64,000 nt of DNA from Phycisphaerae bacterium (GTDB lineage Bacteria > Planctomycetota > Phycisphaerae > Phycisphaerales > UBA1924). The stretch spans positions 1 through 64,000 of the forward strand of contig JAUIHS010000013.1 of assembly GCA_030432255.1 (NCBI GenBank), given 5' to 3'. Positions within the stretch are counted from its first letter, which is position 1; each line of letters starts with the position of its first letter. Positions 1 through 7,906 of the stretch are shown here, piece after piece. A program made the position numbers and the translations under genes. Below the pieces are notes generated by a model, which worked only from the letters and a program-made list of their open reading frames with translations, ran no database searches and was not told the DNA's origin.

Positions 1-1720
1 CCATCAACGCCGCACGCACCGCCGGCACCACCGCTCCCAGTCCGCACACCGCGATCCCGCTGATGAAGACCAGCGCCGCGTGCAGCGGATGCACTTCACT
101 CGGCAACCGCTCGAACGCATACACCGCCGGGTCCCACACCACCACGCCCATCCGCTCTCCCAGCCACGCATGAATCGTGTTGAAGTTCACCACGATCACC
201 ACCGCAAGCGAAATGCCCATCACCCCGCCCGTCACACCGATCATCAGGCCGTAACGCAGGAACAGCCACCCCACGCCGCCCCGCCCCGCGCCGATCGCGC
301 GCAGCACGCCGATGTCCTTCGTCTTCTCACTCACCATCGACCAGAAGATCGTGAAGACCAGGAACGCCGGTGTCAGTGACACCACCCCGAAGAGCACCAG
401 TACCAGCGACGTCTCCTTGCGAACCGCCGCAATGAACGTCGCGATCCCCGGCCGCTGATCCCATGTGTACATCGATACCTGGCCCTCTGACGGCGCATCG
501 TCATGCGCCGCCGCGAACGCCTCGTACACCCCCCGGCACACCTCCAGCGTCGCCTTCGGTGTCGTCCCCTCAGCCCCGCGCACCACGATGTGCGTCGCCC
601 GCGCCGGCGCCATCTCGCCCGTGCCCGTCGTGATCACGACGTTCCCATTCTCATCACGCGTCACCACCGGCGGACCCGCAATCTCCCCCGACTCAAGACG
701 CAGCATGCGCTGCAGCACACCCAGCGGCATCAGCACCCACTCCCGATCCGTGAACACCAACCCCGTCCGGAACTCGTTGGCAACCCGAAGCCGACGAATC
801 CCCGCATCCGCCAACGCCCCCTTCGCACTCAGCGCCGGCGCCCACAACTCCGCCTCACGCCCCGGCATCAGGCTCCCGTGCAGCGGACGAAAATAACCGG
901 TGTCCCCCTCGCCGCGAACCCACTCATTCAGCGCCCAGATCCGGATCCCCAGCACAATCGCATCCCGCTCCGCCTCACCTCCGAGACCCCACCGCAACGA
1001 CGCCCCCGCCTCACCAATCGCGGCGGGCATCTCGTAACGCAGATCATCCGACTCCACCTCCACCGACCACCGACCCGCCGGATCCGGCACCTGTACAGAA
1101 GCGTCGATCTCGATCTCCGTGAAGGGCCCCGCCTCGTTGAACGACGTGAACGCCATGACGCGATCGTCATGGATCAGGTACGCCCGCAGCGGACCCGCCG
1201 CCCCCTCCGGCAGATCAATCGACGCACGCACCTCGGAAACTTCCGATGCCACTCCCCACTGCACTTCGATCGGTGCGTCGCCCTCCGACGCCATCGCAGG
1301 CCCATCCCCCAGTTGCAGCGACCACGACATCGGCGGCCTCCGCCACCACAGGTGATCGCGATAACTCGTCACCGCATGAAAACTGTCCGGGTCGATCCCG
1401 ATCAGCCGCACACTCGTCATCTGCTCCGGTGTCAGCGACACCAGCGCAATCGTCTCCACCGTCGCCGACGCCGCCTCGATCCCCGGGTCCGCCTCCAGCG
1501 CCTCCACCAGCGCTTCGTAGTGCGCCAACCCACGCACCGGACGAGCAATCGTCACATCTCCCGACATCGTCCGACCCGATGCCAGCAGCATCCCCAGGAA
1601 GCCGCTCATCACCGACCACACCGTCAACACCATCGCCGTGCACAACATCACCGCAATCACCGCCAGCCACGGCATCACGCGGCTCGTCAGGTAGCGGCGG
1701 GTCATCAACGACTGAAACAT
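1..1720 (-). CDS. ABC transporter permease, FtsX/LolC-MacB type (partial, C-terminus beyond window)
   Basis: The minus strand is open for 573 codons from the ATG at 1720 to the window edge, so the last part is missing. A first membrane helix lies at about residues 17-38 (PWLAVIAVMLCTAMVLTVW), followed by a roughly 400-residue extracytoplasmic region and then, from about residue 437, helices around MVSEKTKDIGVLRAIGA. That stretch is the hallmark of the FtsX permease domain of LolC/E- and MacB-type transporters, which move lipoproteins or peptides using a separate ATPase. No ATPase gene is visible here. The queuosine-type transporter gene lies upstream on the same strand with a 43-base gap. Family is clear; substrate is unknown. 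Confidence 0.85.
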   Translation of the reverse strand, partial: MFQSLMTRRYLTSRVMPWLAVIAVMLCTAMVLTVWSVMSGFLGMLLASGRTMSGDVTIARPVRGLAHYEALVEALEADPGIEAASATVETIALVSLTPEQMTSVRLIGIDPDSFHAVTSYRDHLWWRRPPMSWSLQLGDGPAMASEGDAPIEVQWGVASEVSEVRASIDLPEGAAGPLRAYLIHDDRVMAFTSFNEAGPFTEIEIDASVQVPDPAGRWSVEVESDDLRYEMPAAIGEAGASLRWGLGGEAERDAIVLGIRIWALNEWVRGEGDTGYFRPLHGSLMPGREAELWAPALSAKGALADAGIRRLRVANEFRTGLVFTDREWVLMPLGVLQRMLRLESGEIAGPPVVTRDENGNVVITTGTGEMAPARATHIVVRGAEGTTPKATLEVCRGVYEAFAAAHDDAPSEGQVSMYTWDQRPGIATFIAAVRKETSLVLVLFGVVSLTPAFLVFTIFWSMVSEKTKDIGVLRAIGAGRGGVGWLFLRYGLMIGVTGGVMGISLAVVIVVNFNTIHAWLGERMGVVVWDPAVYAFERLPSEVHPLHAALVFISGIAVCGLGAVVPAVRAALM

Positions 1721-1763
1721 ACCCGGCATGGTACGCGGGTTCACCCGAACCCGCGCAGACTTC

Positions 1764-2642
1764 TCAACCCACGCCCGCTTCCACCGCGGCCGCCGCACCC
1801 GGATGTGGCGCATGTGTCGCCGGGGGCAGACGCAGATAGCGCGTCAGCCAGTGCGACCCCACGTAGAAGGGAACCGTATCCACCATCGCGCTCACCATCT
1901 TGAAGACGTACCCCGCCGCGATGAACGTGGCCAGTTGCGGCCACAGCGCCTCCTGATCATCCACCGGCAACGCATGCGCATAGAAGTGCGTGATCAGGAT
2001 CACCGCCACCGTATCCACCAACTGCGAGATCAACGTCGATCCATTGTTCCGCAGCCACAGGTGCCGCCCATTCGTCAACCGCTTCCAGAAGTGGAACACC
2101 TGCACATCAATGAACTGCGCAAAGAGATACGCCGCCATCGACGCGGCCACCGCCCCGAACGCCAGCGTCCGCACCTGGAAAAACGTCCAACCCGTCTCCC
2201 CGAATGCCGCCTTGTTCGCATCCCACTCCGGGACCGGCGGCATCCCCGTCACCGGATCCACCTCCGCGAACCCCGGCAGCAGGCCGCCCACCCACAGCAC
2301 GAGAATCACCCACAGGTTCAGCAGGAACCCCGTGAACACCACCCAGTTCGCACGCCGGCGCCCATACAACTCGGAGATGAAGTCCGTGCACAGGAACGTG
2401 ATCGGATACGGCAGCACCCCGATCGCCAGCGGCATGGGAATGTCCCACCCCACCACGGGCACATGGATCACCAGGTTAATGAAGTAGGTGATCCCCAGGA
2501 TGTTGAGCATCGTCAACGAACCCAGGAAGATCCCCGCAAAGATCAGGAAAACATGCTCACGCCGACGATGAAGCGTCGCTTCCGAGAGCGGCGACAGTCC
2601 GGCATGGCTGTGCTGCGAGGACGGCAGAGGTGCGTCGTGCAT
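1764..2642 (-). CDS. Queuosine precursor transporter family (YhhQ/VUT) membrane protein
   Basis: A 292-residue protein with about six hydrophobic helices. It shows family landmarks: an early helix (FLIFAGIFLGSLTMLNILG), the segment PYPITFLCTDFISELYGRRRA, and STLISQLVDTVAVILITHF, all typical of PF02592 proteins that import queuine or preQ precursors for tRNA modification. The start is placed at the ATG at 2642 because a TATCCT box lies 6 bases upstream of it. An in-frame extension to 2723 exists but is arginine-poor, unconserved-looking leader sequence. The C-terminus is alanine- and proline-rich. Specific substrate is inferred from the family only. Confidence 0.85.
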   Translation of the reverse strand: MHDAPLPSSQHSHAGLSPLSEATLHRRREHVFLIFAGIFLGSLTMLNILGITYFINLVIHVPVVGWDIPMPLAIGVLPYPITFLCTDFISELYGRRRANWVVFTGFLLNLWVILVLWVGGLLPGFAEVDPVTGMPPVPEWDANKAAFGETGWTFFQVRTLAFGAVAASMAAYLFAQFIDVQVFHFWKRLTNGRHLWLRNNGSTLISQLVDTVAVILITHFYAHALPVDDQEALWPQLATFIAAGYVFKMVSAMVDTVPFYVGSHWLTRYLRLPPATHAPHPGAAAAVEAGVG

Positions 2643-2648
2643 GCCACA

Positions 2649-2654
2649 AGGATA
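2649..2654 (-). promoter_or_regulatory. Putative -10 box TATCCT, 6 bases before the start at 2642
   Basis: Reads TATCCT on the minus strand with spacer TGTGGC before ATG. No Shine-Dalgarno is present, so the transcript is probably leaderless. Confidence 0.45.
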
Positions 2655-2735
2655 GAGCACTTTGAGCCCGTTCGCGGCACTCTGATGCAGGACCCAAAAA
2701 ACAGGGAGCAGGAATCGGGCCACTCGACACGGGCA

Positions 2736-3032
2736 TCAGGACGCATCCGGGTCGTCCTGAGCCGCGCGCGCTTCGTTCACTTCGCCACACTCAAAGCACT
2801 CCGGCCCCGACCCCCACAGAAACGACGCCCCACACCGCGCGCAATAGCGAGGACTGATCGGAAAGAGATACCGCACGACCAGTTCACCCGCCAACACCAG
2901 GAAGAGCCCCACAACGAACTGCCAGATCCCGGCAAACAACCCCACGATCAAGAGAGCGTTGGTCACCCCGGCGATCATCAGCCACACACCCATCAACCGG
3001 ATACCCAGACGGCACCACATCCGAAGCGTCAT
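2736..3032 (-). CDS. Small membrane protein with C-terminal zinc ribbon
   Basis: A 98-residue protein with two hydrophobic segments (about residues 10-32 and 36-58) followed by a cysteine ribbon, CARCG at about 64-68 and CFECGE at about 79-84. Its ATG at 3032 overlaps the stop of the gene at 3029-3418 by four bases (ATGA), so the two are translationally coupled. The layout, helices plus CxxCG...CxECG, is the same as in its neighbour and in three other proteins of this window. Function unknown; the ribbon probably faces the cytoplasm and binds zinc (inference). Confidence 0.7.
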   Translation of the reverse strand: MTLRMWCRLGIRLMGVWLMIAGVTNALLIVGLFAGIWQFVVGLFLVLAGELVVRYLFPISPRYCARCGASFLWGSGPECFECGEVNEARAAQDDPDAS

Positions 3033-3418
3033 CCGTCACCTCCTTCATCCACCGACGTCGACTGCCCCACACCCTCCAGCCGCACCCCGCACTCCGGACA
3101 CGCCGCACCCACCGGCTCAGCCAACTGGTACCCGCACTCATGGCAATACCGCCGATTACTCGGAATCGCCAGATCGACAACCCACTCGCCGCGAAAGAAG
3201 AGATACGCCCCGGCAGCAATGTAGATCACCGACGGCCACGCCCCCTGAAGGAACGTCTCGAAGATTTGAGCAATATAGAAATCCCACTGCCCCCGCTTCA
3301 ACTGCAAGGTCGCGACCACTGCCACGCCCAGGCTCACCACCAGGCCGAGGATCCCTTGAACCGCAAGCCAAACCCCAAGGAACTTCAACGCCAACCGAAA
3401 CAACGTCTTGTACTTCAT
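3029..3418 (-). CDS. Small membrane protein with C-terminal zinc ribbon (CHECGYQL...CPECG)
   Basis: A 129-residue protein. Two membrane helices lie at about residues 8-35 and 55-75, then CHECGYQLAEPVGAACPECG near residue 90-110, and an acidic tail. The ATG at 3418 has a strong Shine-Dalgarno, GGGAGG, 5 bases upstream (GGGAGGTTTTGATG), which decides the start; a longer in-frame reading would run into mutL. It overlaps the next zinc-ribbon gene by ATGA, so they form a two-gene operon, divergent from mutL. CxxCGYxL...CPECG is a ribbon repeatedly found in Phycisphaerae membrane proteins of unknown role. Confidence 0.75.
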   Translation of the reverse strand: MKYKTLFRLALKFLGVWLAVQGILGLVVSLGVAVVATLQLKRGQWDFYIAQIFETFLQGAWPSVIYIAAGAYLFFRGEWVVDLAIPSNRRYCHECGYQLAEPVGAACPECGVRLEGVGQSTSVDEGGDG

Positions 3419-3517
3419 CAAAACCTCCCGGCAAAACCAATGCCCCCAACATCCTACACTCCCCCCCAAAGGCAAGAAGCCAACCCTCCCCGCTCCTCGC
3501 TCCCCGCTCCCCGCCCC

Positions 3518-3523
3518 TAAACT
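3518..3523 (+). promoter_or_regulatory. Putative -10 box TAAACT, 6 bases before mutL
   Basis: TAAACT, spacer ACCCCC, then the ATG of mutL. The upstream DNA is a C-rich tandem repeat with no Shine-Dalgarno, which fits a leaderless mRNA. Confidence 0.4.
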
Positions 3524-3529
3524 ACCCCC

Positions 3530-5440
3530 ATGCGCGTCTCCCCAACCCAACCTCCCACCATCCAGATCCTCCCCCCGCTCGTCGTCAACCAGATCGCCGC
3601 CGGTGAAGTCGTCGAGAGACCCGCCTCCGTCGTCAAGGAACTCGTCGACAACGCCATCGACGCCGACGCACAACACATCACCGTCGATATCGAAGCCGGT
3701 GGCATCGAACTCATCAGGGTCACCGACGACGGAAGAGGCGTGCCGCACGATCAGGTCCCACTCGCCATCCACCCCCATGCCACCAGCAAGGTCCGCGATG
3801 CACAGGACCTCGACCACATCGGCACCATGGGATTCCGAGGCGAGGCCCTCGCCTCCATCGCCTCCGTCTCACGACTCTCCTTCCGCTCACGCACCGCAGA
3901 AGCCGACGGCGCCACGCGCATCGATGTCGATGGTGGCGACACATCCGAAACACGACCCGATGCCGGCCCCCGAGGCACATCCGTCACCGTCCGCAACCTC
4001 TTCTTCAACACCCCGGCTCGCCGCAAGTTCCTGCGCACCGCCAACACCGAGAAGGGACACTGCACGGACGTCGTCCGCAACCTCGCCATGGCACACCCCG
4101 CCCGAGGCTTCACCCTGCGCATCGACGGGCGCATCATCTTCGAACTGCCGCCCAACCAGTCGCCACGCGAACGCATCTTCGGCATCCTCGGCGACGCCAT
4201 CGACGACTGGTTCACCGTCACCTCCGATCAGTTCGACGAATCCATCGCCGCCATCTCACTCTGGGGACTCATCGCACCTCCCGCCAACGCACGCCCCACA
4301 CCCAGGTGGCAACACGTCTTCCTCAACGGACGACCCATCCGGGACAAAACCATCACGCACGCACTCCGCGAAGCCTTTCGCGGCCTCATCGAACCCGGCA
4401 AGCACCCCGCCGCCGTCCTCCTCATCGATGTCCCCCCACACACCGTCGATGTCAACGTCCATCCCGCCAAGTCCGAGGTGCGCTTCCGCGATCAGGGCAT
4501 CATCCACAAGGCCGTGTACTCCGCGGCACGCAGCGTCCTCCTCGGCAACGATCTCACACCCGTCAGCGGCCACGGCGCCGGACCGAAGTTCGATCACGTC
4601 CGCCCGACCGCTTCGCCCGACACGGCCGCAGCGGAAGTGCGCACGCGCTTCAACAACTTCCTCGAACAGTTCGCACCGCAGCAGTCACAGGCTGGCTTCG
4701 ACTACGCCGCGCTCAAGGCCGCCGTCGACGCCGAGAAGGAAGCCGTCGCGGCCGAACGTGCAGCGGTCGAGCAGGCGAAGGTCGACCTCGAGTCCCGGCA
4801 CTACCGCGCTGCGCGCACGCCGGATACCGAAGGCCAGAAACACCTCACCGGCTCCACCCCGGCCGCCCGCGTCCTCCAGGTGCACAACAGCTACCTCGTG
4901 ACACAGGACGAACAAGGCCTGCTCATCATCGACCAGCATGCCCTGCACGAGCGCGTCATGTTCGAAAAACTCCGCGAGCGCCTCGCCACCGGCCCCCTCG
5001 AAAGCCAACGCCTGCTCGTCCCCGAAGTACTCGACACCACACCACAACGCGTCGACCTCCTCCCCGCACTCGCAGAAGTCATGACCCGCCTCGGCATCGC
5101 CGCGGAACCCATGGGCCCCGCCGCCATCGGCATCCACGCCTTCCCGACGTTCCTCTTCGACCGCAACGTCGAACCGAAGACCTTCGTCAACGCCCTCCTC
5201 GAACGCACCGAAACCGATCCCGCGCCGGTCGGCGACGAGGAAGCACTCCACGAGATCGTCGACATGATGGCATGCAAAGCCGCCGTCAAAGCAGGCGACG
5301 CCCTCACCGACACGGAACTCGACGAACTCATCCGACTCCGCGGCCACATCGAACGCTCAAGCAACTGCCCCCACGGCCGCCCCACCACCATCCGCCTCTC
5401 CATCCGCGAACTCGAAAAGCAATTCGGCCGCCGAAAATAA
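3530..5440 (+). CDS. mutL: DNA mismatch repair endonuclease MutL
   Basis: A 636-residue MutL. The N-terminal GHKL ATPase shows NQIAAGEVVERPASVVKEL, the DNAIDA motif that carries the catalytic Glu region (here VKELVDNAIDADA), DDGRGV, and GFRGEALASIASV. The MutL dimer domain follows, with NGRPI and DVNVHPAKSEVRF. After an alanine- and glutamate-rich linker (about 390-430) the C-terminal domain carries the nicking-endonuclease signature DQHALHERVMFE from residue 468, ACKAAVKAGD, and CPHGRP at about 613. The endonuclease motif means this MutL should cut the new strand itself, as in most bacteria without MutH. It stands alone, divergent from the zinc-ribbon pair. Confidence 0.97.
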   Translation: MRVSPTQPPTIQILPPLVVNQIAAGEVVERPASVVKELVDNAIDADAQHITVDIEAGGIELIRVTDDGRGVPHDQVPLAIHPHATSKVRDAQDLDHIGTMGFRGEALASIASVSRLSFRSRTAEADGATRIDVDGGDTSETRPDAGPRGTSVTVRNLFFNTPARRKFLRTANTEKGHCTDVVRNLAMAHPARGFTLRIDGRIIFELPPNQSPRERIFGILGDAIDDWFTVTSDQFDESIAAISLWGLIAPPANARPTPRWQHVFLNGRPIRDKTITHALREAFRGLIEPGKHPAAVLLIDVPPHTVDVNVHPAKSEVRFRDQGIIHKAVYSAARSVLLGNDLTPVSGHGAGPKFDHVRPTASPDTAAAEVRTRFNNFLEQFAPQQSQAGFDYAALKAAVDAEKEAVAAERAAVEQAKVDLESRHYRAARTPDTEGQKHLTGSTPAARVLQVHNSYLVTQDEQGLLIIDQHALHERVMFEKLRERLATGPLESQRLLVPEVLDTTPQRVDLLPALAEVMTRLGIAAEPMGPAAIGIHAFPTFLFDRNVEPKTFVNALLERTETDPAPVGDEEALHEIVDMMACKAAVKAGDALTDTELDELIRLRGHIERSSNCPHGRPTTIRLSIRELEKQFGRRK

Positions 5441-5451
5441 CAGACCCAAAA

Positions 5452-5483
5452 GGTGTCACTGCCGTCCCGGCAGTGGAGAGAAC
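5452..5483 (+). repeat. Dispersed hairpin repeat, type B
   Basis: GGTGT, then stem CACTGCCG, loop TCC, stem CGGCAGTG, then GAGAGAAC. Perfect 8-bp stem with a 3-base loop. It sits 11 bases after the mutL stop but has no T-run, so it is not a standard terminator. Confidence 0.75.
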
Positions 5484-5537
5484 AGCGATGGATCAAGCTT
5501 GAGAGCTTGAGAGCTTGTGGCTGGTGGCTTGTGGCTT

Positions 5538-5636
5538 GTGGCTTGGCGCACGCGTTGAACTCAGTCTGCTGGAGAGATCGTCAGCCGTAGCCGCGATCGC
5601 GGTCCACTGTGCGATGGATTCCGGGTCGTCGGGATC
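5538..5636 (-). pseudogene. Inverted fragment of the 3' end of the gene at 16626-17135
   Basis: On the minus strand, about 95 bases match the tail and downstream flank of the 16626-17135 gene with few changes. The match covers codons for DPDDPESIAQ and DRDRGYG, the stop, and then CAGACTGAGTTCA and GCGCCAAGCCACAAGC. One base is missing after the GCACAG, so the reading frame for MDRDRGYG is lost. No start or upstream part exists. It is a non-functional gene fragment embedded among hairpin repeats. Confidence 0.6.
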
Positions 5637-5665
5637 CCGGCAGTCGAAAAAGCAGCGCACAAAAG

Positions 5666-5696
5666 GGTGCCACTGCTCTGCGAGCAGTGCGAAAAC
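5666..5696 (+). repeat. Dispersed hairpin repeat, type A
   Basis: GGTGC, stem CACTGCTC, loop TGC, stem GAGCAGTG, then CGAAAAC. Preceded by GCAGCGCACAAAAG, the same linker that joins B and A hairpins at 16058-16131 and 17203-17273. Confidence 0.75.
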
Positions 5697-5711
5697 AGCA
5701 ACAACACGTGC

Positions 5712-5737
5712 AACACACCCCGCCATCAAGCGCGGAC
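5712..5737 (+). repeat. 26-bp direct repeat, copy 1
   Basis: Identical over 26 bases to 6638-6663 (begins AACACACCCCGCCATCAAGC). The two copies flank the unknown gene at 5877-6590. Confidence 0.7.
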
Positions 5738-5876
5738 ACGCACTGACATTCAAGACCACCAAACAACGCGCCGCCCAATCCCCCCGCCCGAGCCACCGAC
5801 ACCGCAATCACACGAAGCGCAACGACGGTGAGCTTCCGGACACACGCCGCATCACACCCCAGCCACCAACCACCAT

Positions 5877-6590
5877 TCACCTCTCCCACTTAAGCCCCGT
5901 CACACGCCCATGCACCCGCGCCCACTCCAGAAAAGCCACATCCGAACCACTCGCGAGATAGGCCAGATACGACTCCAGGAGATCGCGGTAGAACTGAAAT
6001 CGCTTGCGATTCTCTTGAACGTCCCAGTCCACACGCAGTTCATCCAGGAGTCGAAGCCCTTCATTGGCGCCTTCCAGACTCTCCTTCAGATCATCACCAA
6101 GATAACCCCACGGCAGTTCATGCAACTCATACCCCAAGCAACCGTCGATCTGCTGAATCAAGAGGCACCGAGCGATGTCGTCACTGGGGTCAAGCGCTAA
6201 CGCGGCACGCGCCTCAGTACTGTCATGGGTCAACCGCGCCAACCACCTGCGGGGCACGGAGGCCTGCGGATCAGCATCACGCCAGTCCTCAAAGACAGGA
6301 ATCAGAAGCCCCTTGACCATCGGCTGCGGATATGCCATGGACTGCGCATCCAAGGTCTGGCCAAGACTCAGCAGGCCGTCACAGAACTCACGTCGTGCCT
6401 CCCTCGTCCATTGCTCCGTCTCGGTGAGAAACTTACGAAGCACGGACAATGACCGCCGACGATGCCCCTGTTCGCGCAGCGTGCAATACGCGCCATAACG
6501 CACCCATGGCACATGACTCTGCGCCCAGATCGCGGCGTCACGCAGAAACTGAAAGTCATCCGGGCGCCATGACTCACCCATCTTGAACAC
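5877..6590 (-). CDS. Hypothetical protein, alpha-helical, unknown family
   Basis: A 237-residue soluble protein I do not recognise. It is rich in Trp, Arg, Leu and Glu (WRPDDFQFLRDAAIWAQSH, DWDVQENRKRFQFYRDLLES), with no signal peptide or membrane helix. I place the start at GTG 6590 because GGGAGG lies 6 bases upstream; an ATG three codons later (6581) is the alternative. It is flanked by 26-bp direct repeats (5712-5737 and 6638-6663) and by hairpin repeats, which suggests it arrived or was duplicated with its surroundings. No neighbour indicates a role. Confidence 0.6.
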   Translation of the reverse strand: MFKMGESWRPDDFQFLRDAAIWAQSHVPWVRYGAYCTLREQGHRRRSLSVLRKFLTETEQWTREARREFCDGLLSLGQTLDAQSMAYPQPMVKGLLIPVFEDWRDADPQASVPRRWLARLTHDSTEARAALALDPSDDIARCLLIQQIDGCLGYELHELPWGYLGDDLKESLEGANEGLRLLDELRVDWDVQENRKRFQFYRDLLESYLAYLASGSDVAFLEWARVHGRVTGLKWER

Positions 6591-6637
6591 CGACCACCTC
6601 CCAACACGCTCCCCGACCTGGCGAGAGCAAAAAGCAT

Positions 6638-6663
6638 AACACACCCCGCCATCAAGCGCGGAC
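6638..6663 (+). repeat. 26-bp direct repeat, copy 2
   Basis: Second identical copy of the repeat at 5712-5737, just upstream of the gene at 5877-6590 in its direction of transcription. Confidence 0.7.
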
Positions 6664-6667
6664 GGCT

Positions 6668-6699
6668 GGTGCCACCGCCATCTTGGCGGTGGAGAGACC
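6668..6699 (+). repeat. Dispersed hairpin repeat, variant with stem CACCGCCA
   Basis: GGTGC, stem CACCGCCA, loop TCT, stem TGGCGGTG, then GAGAGACC. Relative to type B, stem positions 4 and 8 differ but both arms changed together, so pairing is kept. Confidence 0.75.
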
Positions 6700-6723
6700 A
6701 CCAACACCTGCTACACCACAGCC

Positions 6724-6839
6724 CAGAAGCCAGAAGCTAGAAGCCAGAAGCTGAAAGCCAAACCCGGAGCGAAAGCTCCTCAATCCAACCGCCAAAGGCG
6801 CTCACCCCGAATGCCAAATGCCAAATGCCGAATGCCGAC
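6724..6839 (+). repeat. Short-period tandem word repeats
   Basis: 6724-6759 holds repeats of AGAAGCC/AGAAGCT; 6809-6839 holds repeats of AATGCCA/AATGCCG. The same words recur at 21787-21825, 40587-40631, 42562-42628, 50145-50212, 52165-52222 and 54131-54158. Confidence 0.65.
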
Positions 6840-6859
6840 TCCGAGCAACAGCCCGGAGC

Positions 6860-7780
6860 CTACCCCAACACCCGCAAATACGTCGCCGTCGCACAATCCC
6901 CCGCCTCCACTTCCAAGCCGTTCTCATGCCGACCCGGCGCATACTCGCGCAACGCGTCCGCCAGTGCCGACGAACGGTCGTGGTGCAGCATCGACATCGA
7001 AGCCGCGATCTCAAAGCGCTCGTTGCAACTCAGGAACCCGTGCAACAGGATGCTCTCGTGCCGGAAGAACAGGTCCTGCTTCAGTAGCGTCGGAGCATAG
7101 TCGTACGGAAAATAGATGTCATGGAAATGCACCCACTGACCCGCGCGCAGTAACGGCATCACCTCCAGGATGAGCCACGTCACCTCCGAACCCGGCACCA
7201 GCGTGTGCGCCGAATCCACGAAGAGCAACCCGCCGTCACCAATGTCCGCAAGCCGAGATGCATCCACGTTCTGCGCCTTCTCATGCAGCAGTTCAATCTT
7301 TCCCTCAGATGCCAGCCGCTTGAGATACGCCGTCGGGTAGGGATCCACCGCCGTGATTCGCGGCGAGTAATCGGGCCCCGCCTCCTCCGCCGCCAGCAGC
7401 ACCACCGCCGTCGAAACCCCCGCACCCACCTGGACGATCTTCCCCGGCCGATGCCGACGAATGAACGCATACAGCATCTGCGCCTCACCCGTGCCGTAGC
7501 CGACCGCCCCGTTCTCCCGGTTCGCATGATCCCGGATCCCACCCGTGCTCAACCGCTCCGCAATGGGATCGCAGCAGTCGCGCACGAAGTCCATCTGCGC
7601 CTCCAGGTTCGACGCACCACGCACCGCAGTCATCGACAGCGGCCGACGCCAGTCGGTATTCGCACGCAGCACGCGAAAGTCGGGAATCTCCGAGTAGAAG
7701 TGCCTCGGCGTGATGTCCACGCCGACCTTCTGACCGACCTCAAGCAATGTGCGCAGTCCCTGCTTTCCGAATCGCTTCAC
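6860..7780 (-). CDS. Class I SAM-dependent methyltransferase (Methyltransf_24-like)
   Basis: A 306-residue protein. The SAM-binding region is at about residues 112-175: KIVQVGAGVSTAVVLLAAEE gives motif I, ITAVDPYP an acidic loop, and GGLLFVDSAHTLVPGSEV motif IV. The later VHFHDIYFPYDY is typical of class I methyltransferases that act on sugars or small molecules (Methyltransf_24 group). The start is GTG at 7780, supported by AGGAG 6 bases upstream (GAGGAGCGATCTGTG). It is downstream of repeat DNA and the PEP-CTERM gene but not clearly in an operon. Substrate unknown. Confidence 0.8.
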   Translation of the reverse strand: MKRFGKQGLRTLLEVGQKVGVDITPRHFYSEIPDFRVLRANTDWRRPLSMTAVRGASNLEAQMDFVRDCCDPIAERLSTGGIRDHANRENGAVGYGTGEAQMLYAFIRRHRPGKIVQVGAGVSTAVVLLAAEEAGPDYSPRITAVDPYPTAYLKRLASEGKIELLHEKAQNVDASRLADIGDGGLLFVDSAHTLVPGSEVTWLILEVMPLLRAGQWVHFHDIYFPYDYAPTLLKQDLFFRHESILLHGFLSCNERFEIAASMSMLHHDRSSALADALREYAPGRHENGLEVEAGDCATATYLRVLG

Positions 7781-7844
7781 AGATCGCTCCTCACCTCAGG
7801 AAGTGCACGAGACGATCGGCATCATAGCGAGTCGAGGCAGACCG

Positions 7845-7877
7845 CAAAAAAGGGCCGCACATCATGGTGCGGCCCTT
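7845..7877 (-). terminator. Rho-independent terminator of the gene at 7907-9049
   Basis: Stem AAGGGCCGCAC (7850-7860) pairs with GTGCGGCCCTT (7867-7877) around a 6-base loop. On the minus strand it is followed by six T residues. Confidence 0.85.
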
Positions 7878-7906
7878 GGTGAGATTCAGTTTGAGTCAGA
7901 CGGCAA

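Larger units (their letters stand above)
5441..5876. other. 436-bp gene-free stretch made of repeats and a gene-tail fragment
   Basis: No convincing gene. In order it holds hairpin repeat type B (5452-5483), CTTGAGAG/GGCTTGTG word repeats (5494-5545), an inverted copy of the 3' end of the gene at 16626-17135 (5538-5636), half of a type B hairpin (about 5635-5650), hairpin type A (5666-5696), and one copy of a 26-bp direct repeat (5712-5737). The rest up to 5876 has no recognisable signal. Confidence 0.7.

Noticed and set aside
503..1903. Long plus-strand reading frame of 466 codons, Arg/His-rich
   Set aside because: It is antisense to the FtsX-type permease, which has membrane helices and the conserved FtsX segment; the plus-strand product has no protein-like features.
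5452..5483. Terminator of mutL
   Set aside because: The hairpin has no T-run, and copies occur in both orientations away from gene ends.
5493..5889. Minus-strand frames over the repeat zone after mutL
   Set aside because: Their only protein-like part, DPDDPESIAQ, comes from the gene-tail fragment, and the frame breaks right after it.
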